Source: Aureibaculum flavum
GTDB taxonomy: Bacteria > Bacteroidota > Bacteroidia > Flavobacteriales > Flavobacteriaceae
Reading direction: 5' to 3'
Length of the DNA: 64,000 nt
Assembly (NCBI RefSeq): GCF_016406085.1
Contig: NZ_JAEHFJ010000001.1
Location: 434,001 to 498,000, forward strand
Shown piece by piece: positions 1 through 8,698 of this stretch; the stretch's first letter is position 1, and each line of letters opens with the position of its first letter. The notes beneath the pieces are model-generated. The model was not told the DNA's origin. It worked only from the letters and a program-made list of their open reading frames with translations, and ran no database searches. A program made the translations under genes and the position numbers.

Positions 1-1555
1 TTGGTGAATATCCACGTCGGTTTTGAAATAATATAATCTGTTCTTTTTCATCTAAAGCTTCATTTATCAGCACCATAAGTCGTTCAGAAAAATGCTTGGT
101 CATTCGTTTTTTACGGTACCCTTCTTTAATATCTACCAATTCAATTTCTGGCAATAAAACATTCCCAAAACGACGGTTGAGTTCTACCAAACCATACTTC
201 TTTTGTTCTGCATTGTAATAACTCTCTAAAGATGGAGTGGCACTTCCTAAAAGTACTTTCGCTTTATGCAAATTGGCCAATACAATGGCTGCATCTCGTG
301 CATGATAACGTGGTGCAGGATCAAATTGTTTGTACGAAGTTTCATGTTCTTCATCTACAATGATTAATCCCAATTCTGAAAATGGCAAGAATATAGAAGA
401 TCTAGCACCTAAAATTAACTGTGCTTTATCTGATTTGTTTAAAACATTATTCCACACTTCCACCCTTTCGTTTAACGAATATTTAGAGTGAAATACGGCA
501 ATTTTATTTCCGAAATATTTCTGTAAGCGATCAATTAACTGCGTAGTCAATGCAATTTCTGGTACTAAATACAATACTTGTTTACCTTGCTTTAATACTT
601 GGTCAATTAATTTTACATAGATTTCCGTTTTACCACTTGACGTGATACCATGTAATAAAACAACTTCATTTTTCTCAAAACTTGTATTGAGGTCATTATA
701 GCATTCTTCCTGAAATTCAGATAATTCCTTAAAACTATCGGTAGCTTCTTGAAAGTTAACACGATCCGTTTGAATCGTATAAACTTCAAAAACTTCTTTT
801 TCAACCAACGCTTTTATAACCGCAGGTGATACTTTACTTACCTCTTTCAGTTGCTTCTGCTTTATTGGTTTTTTAGTAGCTCCATGTAATGAAAAATATG
901 TCATTACGGCATTGCGTTGTTGATTGGCTCTGCTTAGCTCCTCTAGTAATTCCCCTAATGCTACTTGATCAATATACCGTTCATTTAAGCGGATATACTT
1001 TATTAATTTAGGTGTGTATTGCTCTATTATTTCTTCCTGTAAAACAATTGCTTTTTTCTTGAGTAAATTATTTAAAATGGGTAAAACACGCTTTTTATCT
1101 AAAATAGCACTAATTTTCTGAATAGGTAACACCTCTTGATGCTCTAACGCCTCTATGATTAAAAATTCATCATCCGTTAAGGAAGATTCAGAAGTAAATT
1201 CTTTATTTTTTATAACCTGTGTTTCACTTTCTAATAAAAATGTTGATGGTAATGCAGAACGCAATACTTCACCTAAAGAACACATATAATAATTAGCTAT
1301 CCATTGCCAATGTTTCAATTGTTTTTTTGTAATAATTGGACGCTCATCTAAAATTTGAAAAATATCCTTGGCCTGATAAGCCGTAGGTTCCTTTTGATGG
1401 ACTTCTGCCACTATAGCCGTATATATTTTTGATTTTCCGAAAGGTACAGCCACACGCATTCCTGGTTCTAAAAAATCTTTTTCAGCCTCTGTTATACTAT
1501 ACGTAAAGAGTTGCTGTAAAGGTATTGGTAATATGACGTTTACGAAGTTGTTCAA
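1..1555 (-). CDS. priA: Primosomal protein N' (PriA replication-restart helicase), 3' part cut by window edge
   Basis: PriA is the DNA helicase that recognises stalled forks and reloads the replisome. The frame stays open from position 1 to a stop just upstream of 1555, giving about 518 codons; the C-terminal part lies outside the window. The N-terminus (NVILPIPLQQLFTYSI) fits the family's 3'BD domain. Walker A (GITSSGKTEIY) falls near residue 303 and the DEEH helicase box near residue 400, followed by GSATPSLESY. No in-frame ATG lies between the upstream stop and the conserved N-terminus, so the start is probably TTG at 1555. The gene is transcribed out of the window, away from the next gene. 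Confidence 0.93.
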   Translation of the reverse strand, partial: MNNFVNVILPIPLQQLFTYSITEAEKDFLEPGMRVAVPFGKSKIYTAIVAEVHQKEPTAYQAKDIFQILDERPIITKKQLKHWQWIANYYMCSLGEVLRSALPSTFLLESETQVIKNKEFTSESSLTDDEFLIIEALEHQEVLPIQKISAILDKKRVLPILNNLLKKKAIVLQEEIIEQYTPKLIKYIRLNERYIDQVALGELLEELSRANQQRNAVMTYFSLHGATKKPIKQKQLKEVSKVSPAVIKALVEKEVFEVYTIQTDRVNFQEATDSFKELSEFQEECYNDLNTSFEKNEVVLLHGITSSGKTEIYVKLIDQVLKQGKQVLYLVPEIALTTQLIDRLQKYFGNKIAVFHSKYSLNERVEVWNNVLNKSDKAQLILGARSSIFLPFSELGLIIVDEEHETSYKQFDPAPRYHARDAAIVLANLHKAKVLLGSATPSLESYYNAEQKKYGLVELNRRFGNVLLPEIELVDIKEGYRKKRMTKHFSERLMVLINEALDEKEQIILFQNRRGYSP

Positions 1556-1620
1556 AAATGTTTGTGGTTTTACTGTTTGTTATTATGTTTTGTAAATTAA
1601 TTTTGGGTATTCATATTTGT

Positions 1621-1735
1621 GAATGTCACCTTGAGCGGAGTTGAGCAGTTAACCTTTTAATATCAAAACCTACCAACCACAAAAAGCAAAGTTAAAATTT
1701 TAATTCTTAGAAAATTGTTCTCGATACAATTTTCT
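1621..1735. repeat. Dispersed-repeat-like intergenic sequence (priA / hydrolase gap)
   Basis: The 309-base gap 1556-1864 holds no gene I can support. It contains a GTCACCTTGAGCGGAGTTGAG stretch at about 1625-1645, which resembles short interspersed elements often seen between flavobacterial genes. It also has a perfect 10-bp inverted repeat, AGAAAATTGT (1709-1718) and ACAATTTTCT (1726-1735), around a 7-base loop. The two starts face away from each other, so promoters for both genes must also lie here. The repeat assignment rests on memory of similar sequences, not on a search. Confidence 0.4.
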
Positions 1736-1864
1736 TCTGGTAGCATTTAGAGTAAAACTATCGATCCCAACAAATAATTGTGTTTAAACATGGAAGTATA
1801 AAGATTATGTGTTTCTTTATTTTTTGTATATTTAAAGACATTAAATCGCTTTAAATCACTAATT

Positions 1865-2752
1865 ATGAAGAATATAAAAAAAGAAGATATTAATCAAGAA
1901 GTTTTTGATTTGTACGATAGTTATGTACATAGTAAGATTGACCGACGAAATTTCATGAATAAGCTTTCAGTTTATGCTGTAGGTGGATTAACCCTTCCTT
2001 CTTTATTAGCCTTTTTAATGCCTAAATATATAGAAGCCCAGAAAGTTAATTTTAATGACCCTCGTCTTAAGTCCGAATATGTTGAATATGAATCATCCAA
2101 AGGTGGTGGAAAAATGCGTGGTTTATTAACAAGACCTATTGATAGCACTGCAAAATTACCTGGAATAATAGTAGTACACGAAAACAGAGGTCTTAATCCA
2201 CATATTGAAGATGTAGCTCGCAGAGCGGCTCTTGAAGGCTTTATAGCTTTTGCACCAGATGCATTATTCCCATTAGGAGGATATCCAGGAACCGATGATG
2301 AAGGTAGAGCGTTACAACGAAAGAGAGACCGAAATGAAATGTTAGAAGATTTTATCTCTGCCTATGACTTACTAAAAGCTCATAAAGAATGTACCGGCAA
2401 TGTTGGTGTAGTGGGTTTTTGTTTTGGTGGTTCCATTTCTAACATGATGGCAGTACATATTCCCGATTTAAAAGCAGCTGTTCCCTTTTATGGAGGTCAA
2501 CCAGAAACTAAAGATGTACCAAAAATTAAGGCTCCGTTACTTCTTCAATTTGCTGAATTAGACAAAAGGGTAAATGCAGGATGGCCAGCTTATGAAGCGG
2601 CACTAAAAGAGCATAAAAAAACATATACCGCTCATATGTATAAAGGTGTAAATCATGGATTCCACAATGACACTACTCCTAGGTATGATGAAACTGCCGC
2701 TAAACTTGCATGGAAACGTACGATTGCTTTTTTTAAGGAGAAGTTAGTTTAA
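1865..2752 (+). CDS. Dienelactone hydrolase family protein with Tat-like N-terminus
   Basis: This is an alpha/beta hydrolase of the dienelactone hydrolase (YghX-like) family, 295 aa. The nucleophile elbow is GFCFGG with Cys186, which is the family's usual Cys instead of Ser. Asp233 (AELDKRV) and His264 (GVNHGF) complete the triad. An N-terminal [11 protein letters not shown] (residues 26-36), followed by a hydrophobic stretch to about residue 52, looks like a twin-arginine export signal, so the enzyme may act in the periplasm or at the membrane. The natural substrate is unknown. It is a single gene on the plus strand. Confidence 0.85.
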   Translation: MKNIKKEDINQEVFDLYDSYVHSKIDRRNFMNKLSVYAVGGLTLPSLLAFLMPKYIEAQKVNFNDPRLKSEYVEYESSKGGGKMRGLLTRPIDSTAKLPGIIVVHENRGLNPHIEDVARRAALEGFIAFAPDALFPLGGYPGTDDEGRALQRKRDRNEMLEDFISAYDLLKAHKECTGNVGVVGFCFGGSISNMMAVHIPDLKAAVPFYGGQPETKDVPKIKAPLLLQFAELDKRVNAGWPAYEAALKEHKKTYTAHMYKGVNHGFHNDTTPRYDETAAKLAWKRTIAFFKEKLV

Positions 2753-2880
2753 GTTCCTCCATTTTAAACCTAAAATTTATCTTCTCTATTTTATCAATTT
2801 CATTTTAATTTTAACATTTAAAAATAAAACAATTTGATAATTTAATTCTAAAAATAAATATTGCTTAAGTATATACGGCA

Positions 2881-2907
2881 CAGAACCCTTATAAGACAAG
2901 GGTTCTG
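2881..2907. repeat. 10-bp inverted repeat upstream of the basic secreted protein gene
   Basis: Perfect arms CAGAACCCTT (2881-2890) and AAGGGTTCTG (2898-2907) flank a 7-base loop. No T-run follows, so it is a poor intrinsic terminator for the hydrolase gene. It ends six bases before the putative sigma-54 element and could be a protein-binding palindrome. Confidence 0.5.
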
Positions 2908-2912
2908 GACTT

Positions 2913-2928
2913 TGGCACGATGCTTGTA
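2913..2928 (+). promoter_or_regulatory. Putative sigma-54 (RpoN) promoter
   Basis: TGGCACGATGCTTGTA matches the -24/-12 consensus TGGCACR-N4-TTGCW except for T instead of C at the last core position. The spacing between the GG and the downstream G is correct. It lies about 60 bases before the ATG at 2986, and a start at 2920 would fall inside it. The promoter call is inference from a motif. Confidence 0.45.
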
Positions 2929-2985
2929 ATTATCTTCACGGTAGTGTTAACCAAAACCTATTTAATAACCTTTAACACTTTAATT

Positions 2986-4185
2986 ATGAAAAAAATTACA
3001 TTATTACTCGTAACAGTCTTCGCACTGAGCCTTAGTCCGCAAATTTATGCTGCTGATGCAAACACTAATTTAGAAACTCAAAACAGTGGAGTTTATGAAA
3101 ATAATAAATCCTTCACATTCGTTGAAGAAGGAATTACATTTTCAATATTCCAAAATGGAGAGTTTGATTTTTATATTAACCCAAGACGTGGTATGCATGT
3201 TGGTGTTGATCTAGATAATGTAAGTATCAGTTACAATTCAGGTTATAATTATGAGCCTTATGTACAATATGATGATTATGGTGCTATAATTCAAATAGAA
3301 AACACACCCATTTATTATGACTCTTATGGGCGTATAATTGAAGCAGGTGGTGTAAAGATAAATTACCGTTCTAGTAGAGTAAACCGAATAGGTAGTTTAA
3401 ACATCTACTATAACAACTATGGTCATTATTCATATCATAGAGGATATGTAAATGTATTTAACAGACGCCATGTGTTTCACCCCTATCATAACTTTTTTGT
3501 ACTACCATTTTTTAACAGATCAATACTAAGTTATAAGCCGTATAGAAATAGATATAGACCAACACGTTACAACTATTATTATGGTAAAAACAATCACAAA
3601 AGAAACTATAATAGAAGTTATAATAGTAATAGAGGATATAAAAAAATTAATTCTAGAGTAAGAACACGTAATTCTAGTGTTGCAAGATCAAAAGGAGTTA
3701 ATAGTAAAAGAAATAACACTGTAACAAGAAGACAAACGGCTCAACGTAATACGGCGACTAGAAACATTAAAAATAGCACCCGTTCTAATAGAACAACAAA
3801 TAAAACACCTAAAAGAACAGTTGCACAAAATAGAAGTACTACACCTCGCAATAATAGAACTGTTAATACTCAAACGAGAAGTACGGTTCAAAACAGAAGT
3901 GACAGAAAGCCTGCACAACGTACAGTGAAAACACAGTCTCGTAAAGCAAATGAAAGAAGTATTTCACAAAGAAATTCTTCAACAAAAAACAGAAGTTCAG
4001 TACAAAGAACAGAAAGAAAACCTGTACAACGTACTACAAGAACTCAAACAAGAAAGACCTCTAGTTCTTCTAGAACGGCATCACAAAGATCTACTCCAAC
4101 AAGGACTAAATCTACCGTGCAAAGAAAAACAAGAACAGCATCTACATCTCCAGTAAAGAGATCTTCTTCTAAAAGAAGGATGTAA
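2986..4185 (+). CDS. Secreted protein with very basic, repetitive C-terminal half
   Basis: The product is 399 aa of unknown function. The start at 2986 begins a clear signal peptide (MKKITLLLVTVFALSLSP, cleavage near QIYA-ADA). A longer reading from 2920 would run through the putative promoter. Residues about 45-150 form a Gly/Tyr-rich beta-type domain with tandem-like phrases (YDDYGAI, YDSYGRI, YYNNYGHY). From about residue 200 to the end the protein is Arg, Lys, Ser, Thr, Gln and Asn with almost no acidic residues, including two copies of RKP(A/V)QRT. Automatic pipelines may call such tails histone- or protamine-like, but here the protein is exported, so binding to polyanions such as LPS or extracellular DNA is more plausible (inference). 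Confidence 0.75.
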   Translation: MKKITLLLVTVFALSLSPQIYAADANTNLETQNSGVYENNKSFTFVEEGITFSIFQNGEFDFYINPRRGMHVGVDLDNVSISYNSGYNYEPYVQYDDYGAIIQIENTPIYYDSYGRIIEAGGVKINYRSSRVNRIGSLNIYYNNYGHYSYHRGYVNVFNRRHVFHPYHNFFVLPFFNRSILSYKPYRNRYRPTRYNYYYGKNNHKRNYNRSYNSNRGYKKINSRVRTRNSSVARSKGVNSKRNNTVTRRQTAQRNTATRNIKNSTRSNRTTNKTPKRTVAQNRSTTPRNNRTVNTQTRSTVQNRSDRKPAQRTVKTQSRKANERSISQRNSSTKNRSSVQRTERKPVQRTTRTQTRKTSSSSRTASQRSTPTRTKSTVQRKTRTASTSPVKRSSSKRRM

Positions 4186-4213
4186 AACGTAAGAAAAGGG
4201 AAAGTTGATGCAG

Positions 4214-4245
4214 AAAAAAGGCTTACCAATTGGTAAGCCTTTTTT
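4214..4245. terminator. Bidirectional intrinsic terminator
   Basis: A perfect 32-base palindrome, AAAAAAGGCTTACCAA then TTGGTAAGCCTTTTTT, lies between two convergent genes ending at 4185 (+) and 4257 (-). It has an A-run before and a T-run after the GC-containing stem, so it can act in both directions. Confidence 0.88.
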
Positions 4246-4256
4246 ATTGTTTATTT

Positions 4257-4673
4257 TTAATTGGTTTTAAAAACATCTTTTGTAACAGCAAATGTTTTAA
4301 ACTCGACCATATAATCATTGGGGTCCTTTACAAAAAACGACGTGTGCTCTCCATTTTTACCTTTTAAGAATGTTATTTCTTCAAAAAGTTCTATGTGTTG
4401 CGACGTAATTCTTTTATATAATTTTTCCCAAACTTCATGAGTGACAATAATCCCAAAATGAAATGATGGTAAAATTTTACCTTCAAAACTATAATTCTGA
4501 AAGCTAAAATCAAATTTACCCGATTTGGTAAACGTAATTTGATTGCCATATAAATTGATATCTAACCAATTTTGAGCAACTCTACCTAAGTCAGCACCTA
4601 ATTTATCTATATAGAAATTTCTTGTTGCTTCTATATCTAAACAAGGCAATGATACATGAAATGGTGCATTCAT
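4257..4673 (-). CDS. VOC (glyoxalase/bleomycin-resistance fold) family protein
   Basis: The protein is 138 aa and has the vicinal-oxygen-chelate layout: N-terminal FHVSLPCLDIEATRNFYID, a central beta segment, and C-terminal FVKDPNDYMVEFKTF, the typical closing strand with its Glu ligand. Members are glyoxalases, dioxygenases or antibiotic-binding proteins; the substrate here cannot be told. It ends against the shared terminator at 4214-4245. Confidence 0.85.
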   Translation of the reverse strand: MNAPFHVSLPCLDIEATRNFYIDKLGADLGRVAQNWLDINLYGNQITFTKSGKFDFSFQNYSFEGKILPSFHFGIIVTHEVWEKLYKRITSQHIELFEEITFLKGKNGEHTSFFVKDPNDYMVEFKTFAVTKDVFKTN

Positions 4674-4747
4674 ATGATTCGGATTTAAAGTTAAATGGTA
4701 ACTCGTTGTTCCATGAAAAAACGGGACTAACGAATACTCATTAGAAA

Positions 4748-5122
<375 letters not shown>

Positions 5123-5162
5123 GAGTTTTTTTATTTTTTATAGTTTTGAGGTTATAATATTA

Positions 5163-6143
5163 TTACATATTTAGCAAATATGCAAATACTAATGGTGCAA
5201 CAATTGTGGCATCGCTTTCAATAATAAACTTTGGTGTATCTATGTCTAATTTACCCCAAGTAATTTTTTCGTTAGGAACTGCTCCTGAATACGAACCATA
5301 ACTTGTTGTTGAATCAGATATTTGACAAAAATAACTCCAAAAAGGCGTTTCTGGACGCTCCATATCTTGATATAACATGGGTACAACACAAATCGGAAAA
5401 TCACCGGCAATTCCACCTCCTATTTGAAAGAAACCAATACCATTTTCAGAATTATCAGTATACCAGTCAGCCAAAAATGTCATATATTCAATACCACTTT
5501 TCATGGTACTTGCTTTTAATTCTCCTTTTAACACATAAGAAGCAAAAATATTGCCCATGGTACTATCTTCCCAACCTGGACAAATAATCGGTAGATTTTT
5601 CTCAGCCGCCGCATACATCCATGAATCTTTCAAGTCAATTTCGTAATACTCTTCTAAAACACCAGACAATAAAAGTTTATACATGTATTCATGTGGTAAG
5701 TATCGCTCACCAGCATCTTCTGCATCTTTCCAAATTTTAAAAATATGCTTTTGTAACCTTCTAAAAGCTTCTTCTTCTGGTATACAAGTATCAGTAACCC
5801 TATTCAAGCCTTTTTCAAGTAAATCCCATTCATCTTGAGGCGTTAAATCTCTATAATTAGGTACACGTTTATAATGCGAATGTGCTACCAAGTTCATAAT
5901 ATCTTCTTCCAAGTTTGCACCGGTACAAGAAATTATTTGCACTTTATCTTGACGGATAACTTCAGCAAATATCTTACCTAATTCAGCCGTACTCATTGCA
6001 CCTGCCAAAGATACTAGCATTTTAGCACCTTTATTTAATTGGTCTTCGTAACCTTTTGCAGCATCGACCAAAGCGGCTGCGTTAAAGTGTAGATAATATT
6101 TTTCTACAAAATTTGAAATAGGTCCTTTAATCATCGTCTTCAT
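5163..6143 (-). CDS. Deoxyhypusine synthase-like enzyme (possible homospermidine/polyamine synthase)
   Basis: The protein is 326 aa and matches the deoxyhypusine synthase fold. It has an NAD-site loop SCTGANLEEDIMN, then PGWEDSTMGNI and FFQIGGGIAGDF. The C-terminal ITWGKLDIDTPKF carries Lys298, equivalent to the lysine that forms the enzyme-aminobutyl intermediate. Bacteria lack eIF5A, so the classical protein substrate is absent. Some bacterial members of this family transfer aminobutyl to putrescine or a related amine. It overlaps the agmatinase gene by 17 bases as the last cistron of speA-speB-DHS, which supports a role in polyamine synthesis. The exact product is inference. Confidence 0.85.
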   Translation of the reverse strand: MKTMIKGPISNFVEKYYLHFNAAALVDAAKGYEDQLNKGAKMLVSLAGAMSTAELGKIFAEVIRQDKVQIISCTGANLEEDIMNLVAHSHYKRVPNYRDLTPQDEWDLLEKGLNRVTDTCIPEEEAFRRLQKHIFKIWKDAEDAGERYLPHEYMYKLLLSGVLEEYYEIDLKDSWMYAAAEKNLPIICPGWEDSTMGNIFASYVLKGELKASTMKSGIEYMTFLADWYTDNSENGIGFFQIGGGIAGDFPICVVPMLYQDMERPETPFWSYFCQISDSTTSYGSYSGAVPNEKITWGKLDIDTPKFIIESDATIVAPLVFAYLLNM

Positions 6144-7065
6144 CTATAAAGTTAGCAATATTATTTTTTAATGCTGTAGCATCATCATTCAATTCATCAA
6201 AATCGTCAACATCAAGGTCAGCGAATTTATAACTTAACATTTTATAATACAATTTAGCAGCTAAAAAATCTGAAGATTTATCATCTTCGTTAGGACAAAG
6301 CTCAACGATATCAAAACCAACGACATTTTTTTCTTTAAAAACTTGCTTTAAAAAATCTAATGTTTCGTACCATAACAATCCTCCTGGCTCTGGTGTACCC
6401 GTACTTGGCATAATTGACGGATCAAAAGCATCTAAATCAAAAGTAATAAAAACATTTTCAGTCATTAAATCTATTACATTTTCTACCCAATATTCATTAG
6501 TTACCATTTCATGGGCAAAAAATGTTTTCTCGGTATCCATAACCGTTTTCTCAAGAACATCCATACTACGGATTCCTACTTGAATTAAGTTGGTGTTTTG
6601 ACTCGCTTCATAAACAGCACAAGCATGATTACATTTAGTACCTTCATACTCGGGTCTTAAATCCGCATGAGCGTCAATATGTAATACTGTTAAGCCATTA
6701 AAACATTCATTAAAAGCTCTAATTGTACCAATAGAAATAGAATGCTCACCACCAAAAATGGTTACGAATTTATTCTTATTGATATACTTTTTAACAGTTT
6801 GGTGAACTTCTTCTACCATTGCTTCTGGTGAACTATCTTCTGTGACGGCCTCAGCTAAGAAAACACCTTGTTTGTACACTTCTGAATCTGTTTCAATATC
6901 GTACAGTTCCATGTTTTCTGATGCTTCTAAGAAAGCGTCAGGACCTTTGTTTGCACCTTTTTGCCATGTGCTTGTTCCATCATAAGGAACAGGAATTAAT
7001 ACCACTTGTGCTTTTTCAAGTTTTGAATATTCCTGTGGAATTCCAGCATACGTTTTGTTACTCAT
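6127..7065 (-). CDS. speB: Agmatinase (ureohydrolase family)
   Basis: The enzyme hydrolyses agmatine to putrescine and urea. The protein is 312 aa. Binuclear manganese ligands are visible in GGEHS (His108), DAHAD (Asp131, His133, Asp135) and FDLDAFDP (both Asp, near residue 220). The C-terminus is unusually acidic (IDEDDD). The start overlaps the speA stop by 8 bases and the end overlaps the deoxyhypusine-synthase-like gene by 17, so the three are almost certainly translationally coupled. Confidence 0.93.
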   Translation of the reverse strand: MSNKTYAGIPQEYSKLEKAQVVLIPVPYDGTSTWQKGANKGPDAFLEASENMELYDIETDSEVYKQGVFLAEAVTEDSSPEAMVEEVHQTVKKYINKNKFVTIFGGEHSISIGTIRAFNECFNGLTVLHIDAHADLRPEYEGTKCNHACAVYEASQNTNLIQVGIRSMDVLEKTVMDTEKTFFAHEMVTNEYWVENVIDLMTENVFITFDLDAFDPSIMPSTGTPEPGGLLWYETLDFLKQVFKEKNVVGFDIVELCPNEDDKSSDFLAAKLYYKMLSYKFADLDVDDFDELNDDATALKNNIANFIDEDDD

Positions 7066-8455
7066 AATAGCCTAAAATTTTTAAAAAATCTGTGTGTGTT
7101 TGTTGTTGTGAAAATAATTTAGTTGTGATGTTTCCATCGCTGTCTTTATCAATTAAAATATGTTTAGGTTGCGGAATTAAACAGTGTTGTAACCCTCCAA
7201 AACCTCCTATTGATTGTTGGTATGCTCCTGTATTAAAAAAACCAATATATAACGGTTTATCATCTCTATACACGGGCATGTAAATGGCATTTATATGTTG
7301 TTCTGAATTGTAATAATCATCACTATCACATGTTAATCCACCCAATAAAACCCTTTCATAATTAGAATTCCATCTGTTAATAGGTAACATTACAAAACGT
7401 TTATTTATGGCCCAAGAATCTGGTAACGTTGTGATGAATGACGAATCAATCATATTCCAATTCTCTCTGTCATTTTGTTTTTTCTGATACAATACTTTGT
7501 AAATAGCACCTCCACTCTCTCCTACCGTAAAACTGCCAAATTCCGTAAAGATATTAGGTACGTCAACTTCAGCTTCCTGACAGGTTAAATTAATTTGATT
7601 TACAATTTCATCAATCATATATTCATAATCAAAATCAAATGCTAGCGAGTTTTTAATTGGAAAGCCTCCACCTATATTTAGACTGTCTAAAGTTGGACAA
7701 ATCTTTTTTAAGCTAACATAAACTTTCAAACATTTTAACAACTCGTTCCAATAATAGGCATTGTCTCTAATACCAGTATTGATAAAAAAGTGAAGCATTT
7801 TTAACGATACTTTCGGATTGTCTTGTATTTGATTTTTGTAAAAAGGTACAATATTTTTATACCCAATACCCAATCTACTTGTATAAAATTCAAATTTAGG
7901 TTCTTCTTCAGAAGCAATTCTAATCCCCACTTTAAATTTACCGTCTATTTCTTCACTTAGCAAACTTATTTCCTCATAATTATCAATAATGGGAATACAA
8001 TTTTCATGTCCACTATTAATTAATCTCGCAATATTTAATACGTATTGTTCACGTTTAAATCCGTTACAAAGGATGTAATCTGTGTCTTTGATTTTACCAT
8101 TTTCTATTAGTTTTTCAACAATATTAATATCAAAGGCAGAAGACGTCTCTATATGAATGTCGTTTTTTAAAGCTTCGTTTAGAACAAAATTAAAGTGCGA
8201 ACTTTTTGTACAGTAACAATAGTGGTATTTACCTTTATAATTATGTTTTTCAAAGGCTTTTTCGAACCAATTTTTTGCGGTATTAATATTCTCTGAAATT
8301 TTTGGTAAATAGCTGAATTTTAAAGGAGATCCATACTCTTCTACCAATTTCATTAAATCGATATCATGAAAAAGTAATTGGTCTTTATCTACTTTAAATT
8401 CTTGTTGTGGGAAATCAAATGTCTGATTTATTAAATCAATATATTTTGTATTCAT
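7058..8455 (-). CDS. speA: Arginine decarboxylase, short fold-III PLP enzyme
   Basis: The enzyme decarboxylates arginine to agmatine, the first step of the route completed by the neighbouring agmatinase. The protein is 465 aa, much shorter than the roughly 650-aa E. coli SpeA. It has the alanine-racemase-like barrel with the PLP lysine at Lys84 (YCYCTKSSHF), the Gly-rich phosphate loop SLNIGGGFPIKNS, and a C-terminal LLGGLTCDSDDYY with the active-site Cys from the partner subunit. Ornithine/diaminopimelate decarboxylase relatives are possible, but the speB partner favours arginine. About 60 bases upstream lies a 54-codon ORF with its own promoter. Confidence 0.88.
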   Translation of the reverse strand: MNTKYIDLINQTFDFPQQEFKVDKDQLLFHDIDLMKLVEEYGSPLKFSYLPKISENINTAKNWFEKAFEKHNYKGKYHYCYCTKSSHFNFVLNEALKNDIHIETSSAFDINIVEKLIENGKIKDTDYILCNGFKREQYVLNIARLINSGHENCIPIIDNYEEISLLSEEIDGKFKVGIRIASEEEPKFEFYTSRLGIGYKNIVPFYKNQIQDNPKVSLKMLHFFINTGIRDNAYYWNELLKCLKVYVSLKKICPTLDSLNIGGGFPIKNSLAFDFDYEYMIDEIVNQINLTCQEAEVDVPNIFTEFGSFTVGESGGAIYKVLYQKKQNDRENWNMIDSSFITTLPDSWAINKRFVMLPINRWNSNYERVLLGGLTCDSDDYYNSEQHINAIYMPVYRDDKPLYIGFFNTGAYQQSIGGFGGLQHCLIPQPKHILIDKDSDGNITTKLFSQQQTHTDFLKILGYYE

Positions 8456-8466
8456 TCTTAGTTTTA

Positions 8467-8517
8467 AATTTTTAATATTATTTATTTTTCATGGTAAAAA
8501 AAAAAATATTAAAAATT
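8467..8517 (-). promoter_or_regulatory. AT-rich inverted repeat between leader ORF and speA (possible attenuator)
   Basis: Perfect 13-base arms, AATTTTTAATATT (8467-8479) and AATATTAAAAATT (8505-8517), are separated by 25 bases. On the transcribed strand one arm begins at the stop codon of the leader ORF and the other lies 12 bases before the speA ATG. Folding would therefore sequester the speA ribosome-loading region. The stem is all A-U and weak; the role is inference. Confidence 0.35.
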
Positions 8518-8680
8518 AAACACGAATATACATATAGCCCTTCGCTAAGCGAATAAACTTCAGATTATTAAATCCGAGATAGGAAGAAGAAACCATAATT
8601 TTTTCGTCGTACAAACGCTGCACATTACAATCTAACTTCTTCAAAAATAGATTGTAATCGAAAAATGGAAAACTGATCAC
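8516..8680 (-). CDS. Putative 54-aa leader ORF upstream of speA
   Basis: An open frame of 54 codons plus stop starts with GTG at 8680 and ends TAA at 8516, about 60 bases before speA. The product contains Arg/Lys and aromatic residues (QRLYDEKIMVSSSYLGFN, then KFIRLAKGYMYIRV). A consensus promoter at 8699-8730 would start transcription about a dozen bases before the GTG. Codon choice is odd for this genome: four of five Lys codons are AAG, and CTC, CTG, CGC, GCG and GGC appear. The same DNA can also form RNA structure: ATTACAATCT/AGATTGTAAT (8624-8658) with a GAAGAAG loop complementary to CTTCTTC at 8583-8589. It may be a leader peptide, a small protein or a structured leader RNA. Confidence 0.45.
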   Translation of the reverse strand: MISFPFFDYNLFLKKLDCNVQRLYDEKIMVSSSYLGFNNLKFIRLAKGYMYIRV

Positions 8681-8698
8681 TTAGTTTTTATAGTACAG

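Noticed and set aside
613-804. 63-codon minus-strand ORF
   Set aside because: It lies inside priA, in another frame of the same strand; priA has the Walker A motif here and strong homology.
2920-2985. Upstream in-frame start of the basic secreted protein
   Set aside because: It overlaps the putative sigma-54 element and would bury the signal peptide 22 residues in.
3688-4229. Three ORFs (two minus, one plus) over the basic tail
   Set aside because: The low-complexity Arg/Ser/Thr codons make all frames open; none resembles a protein family.
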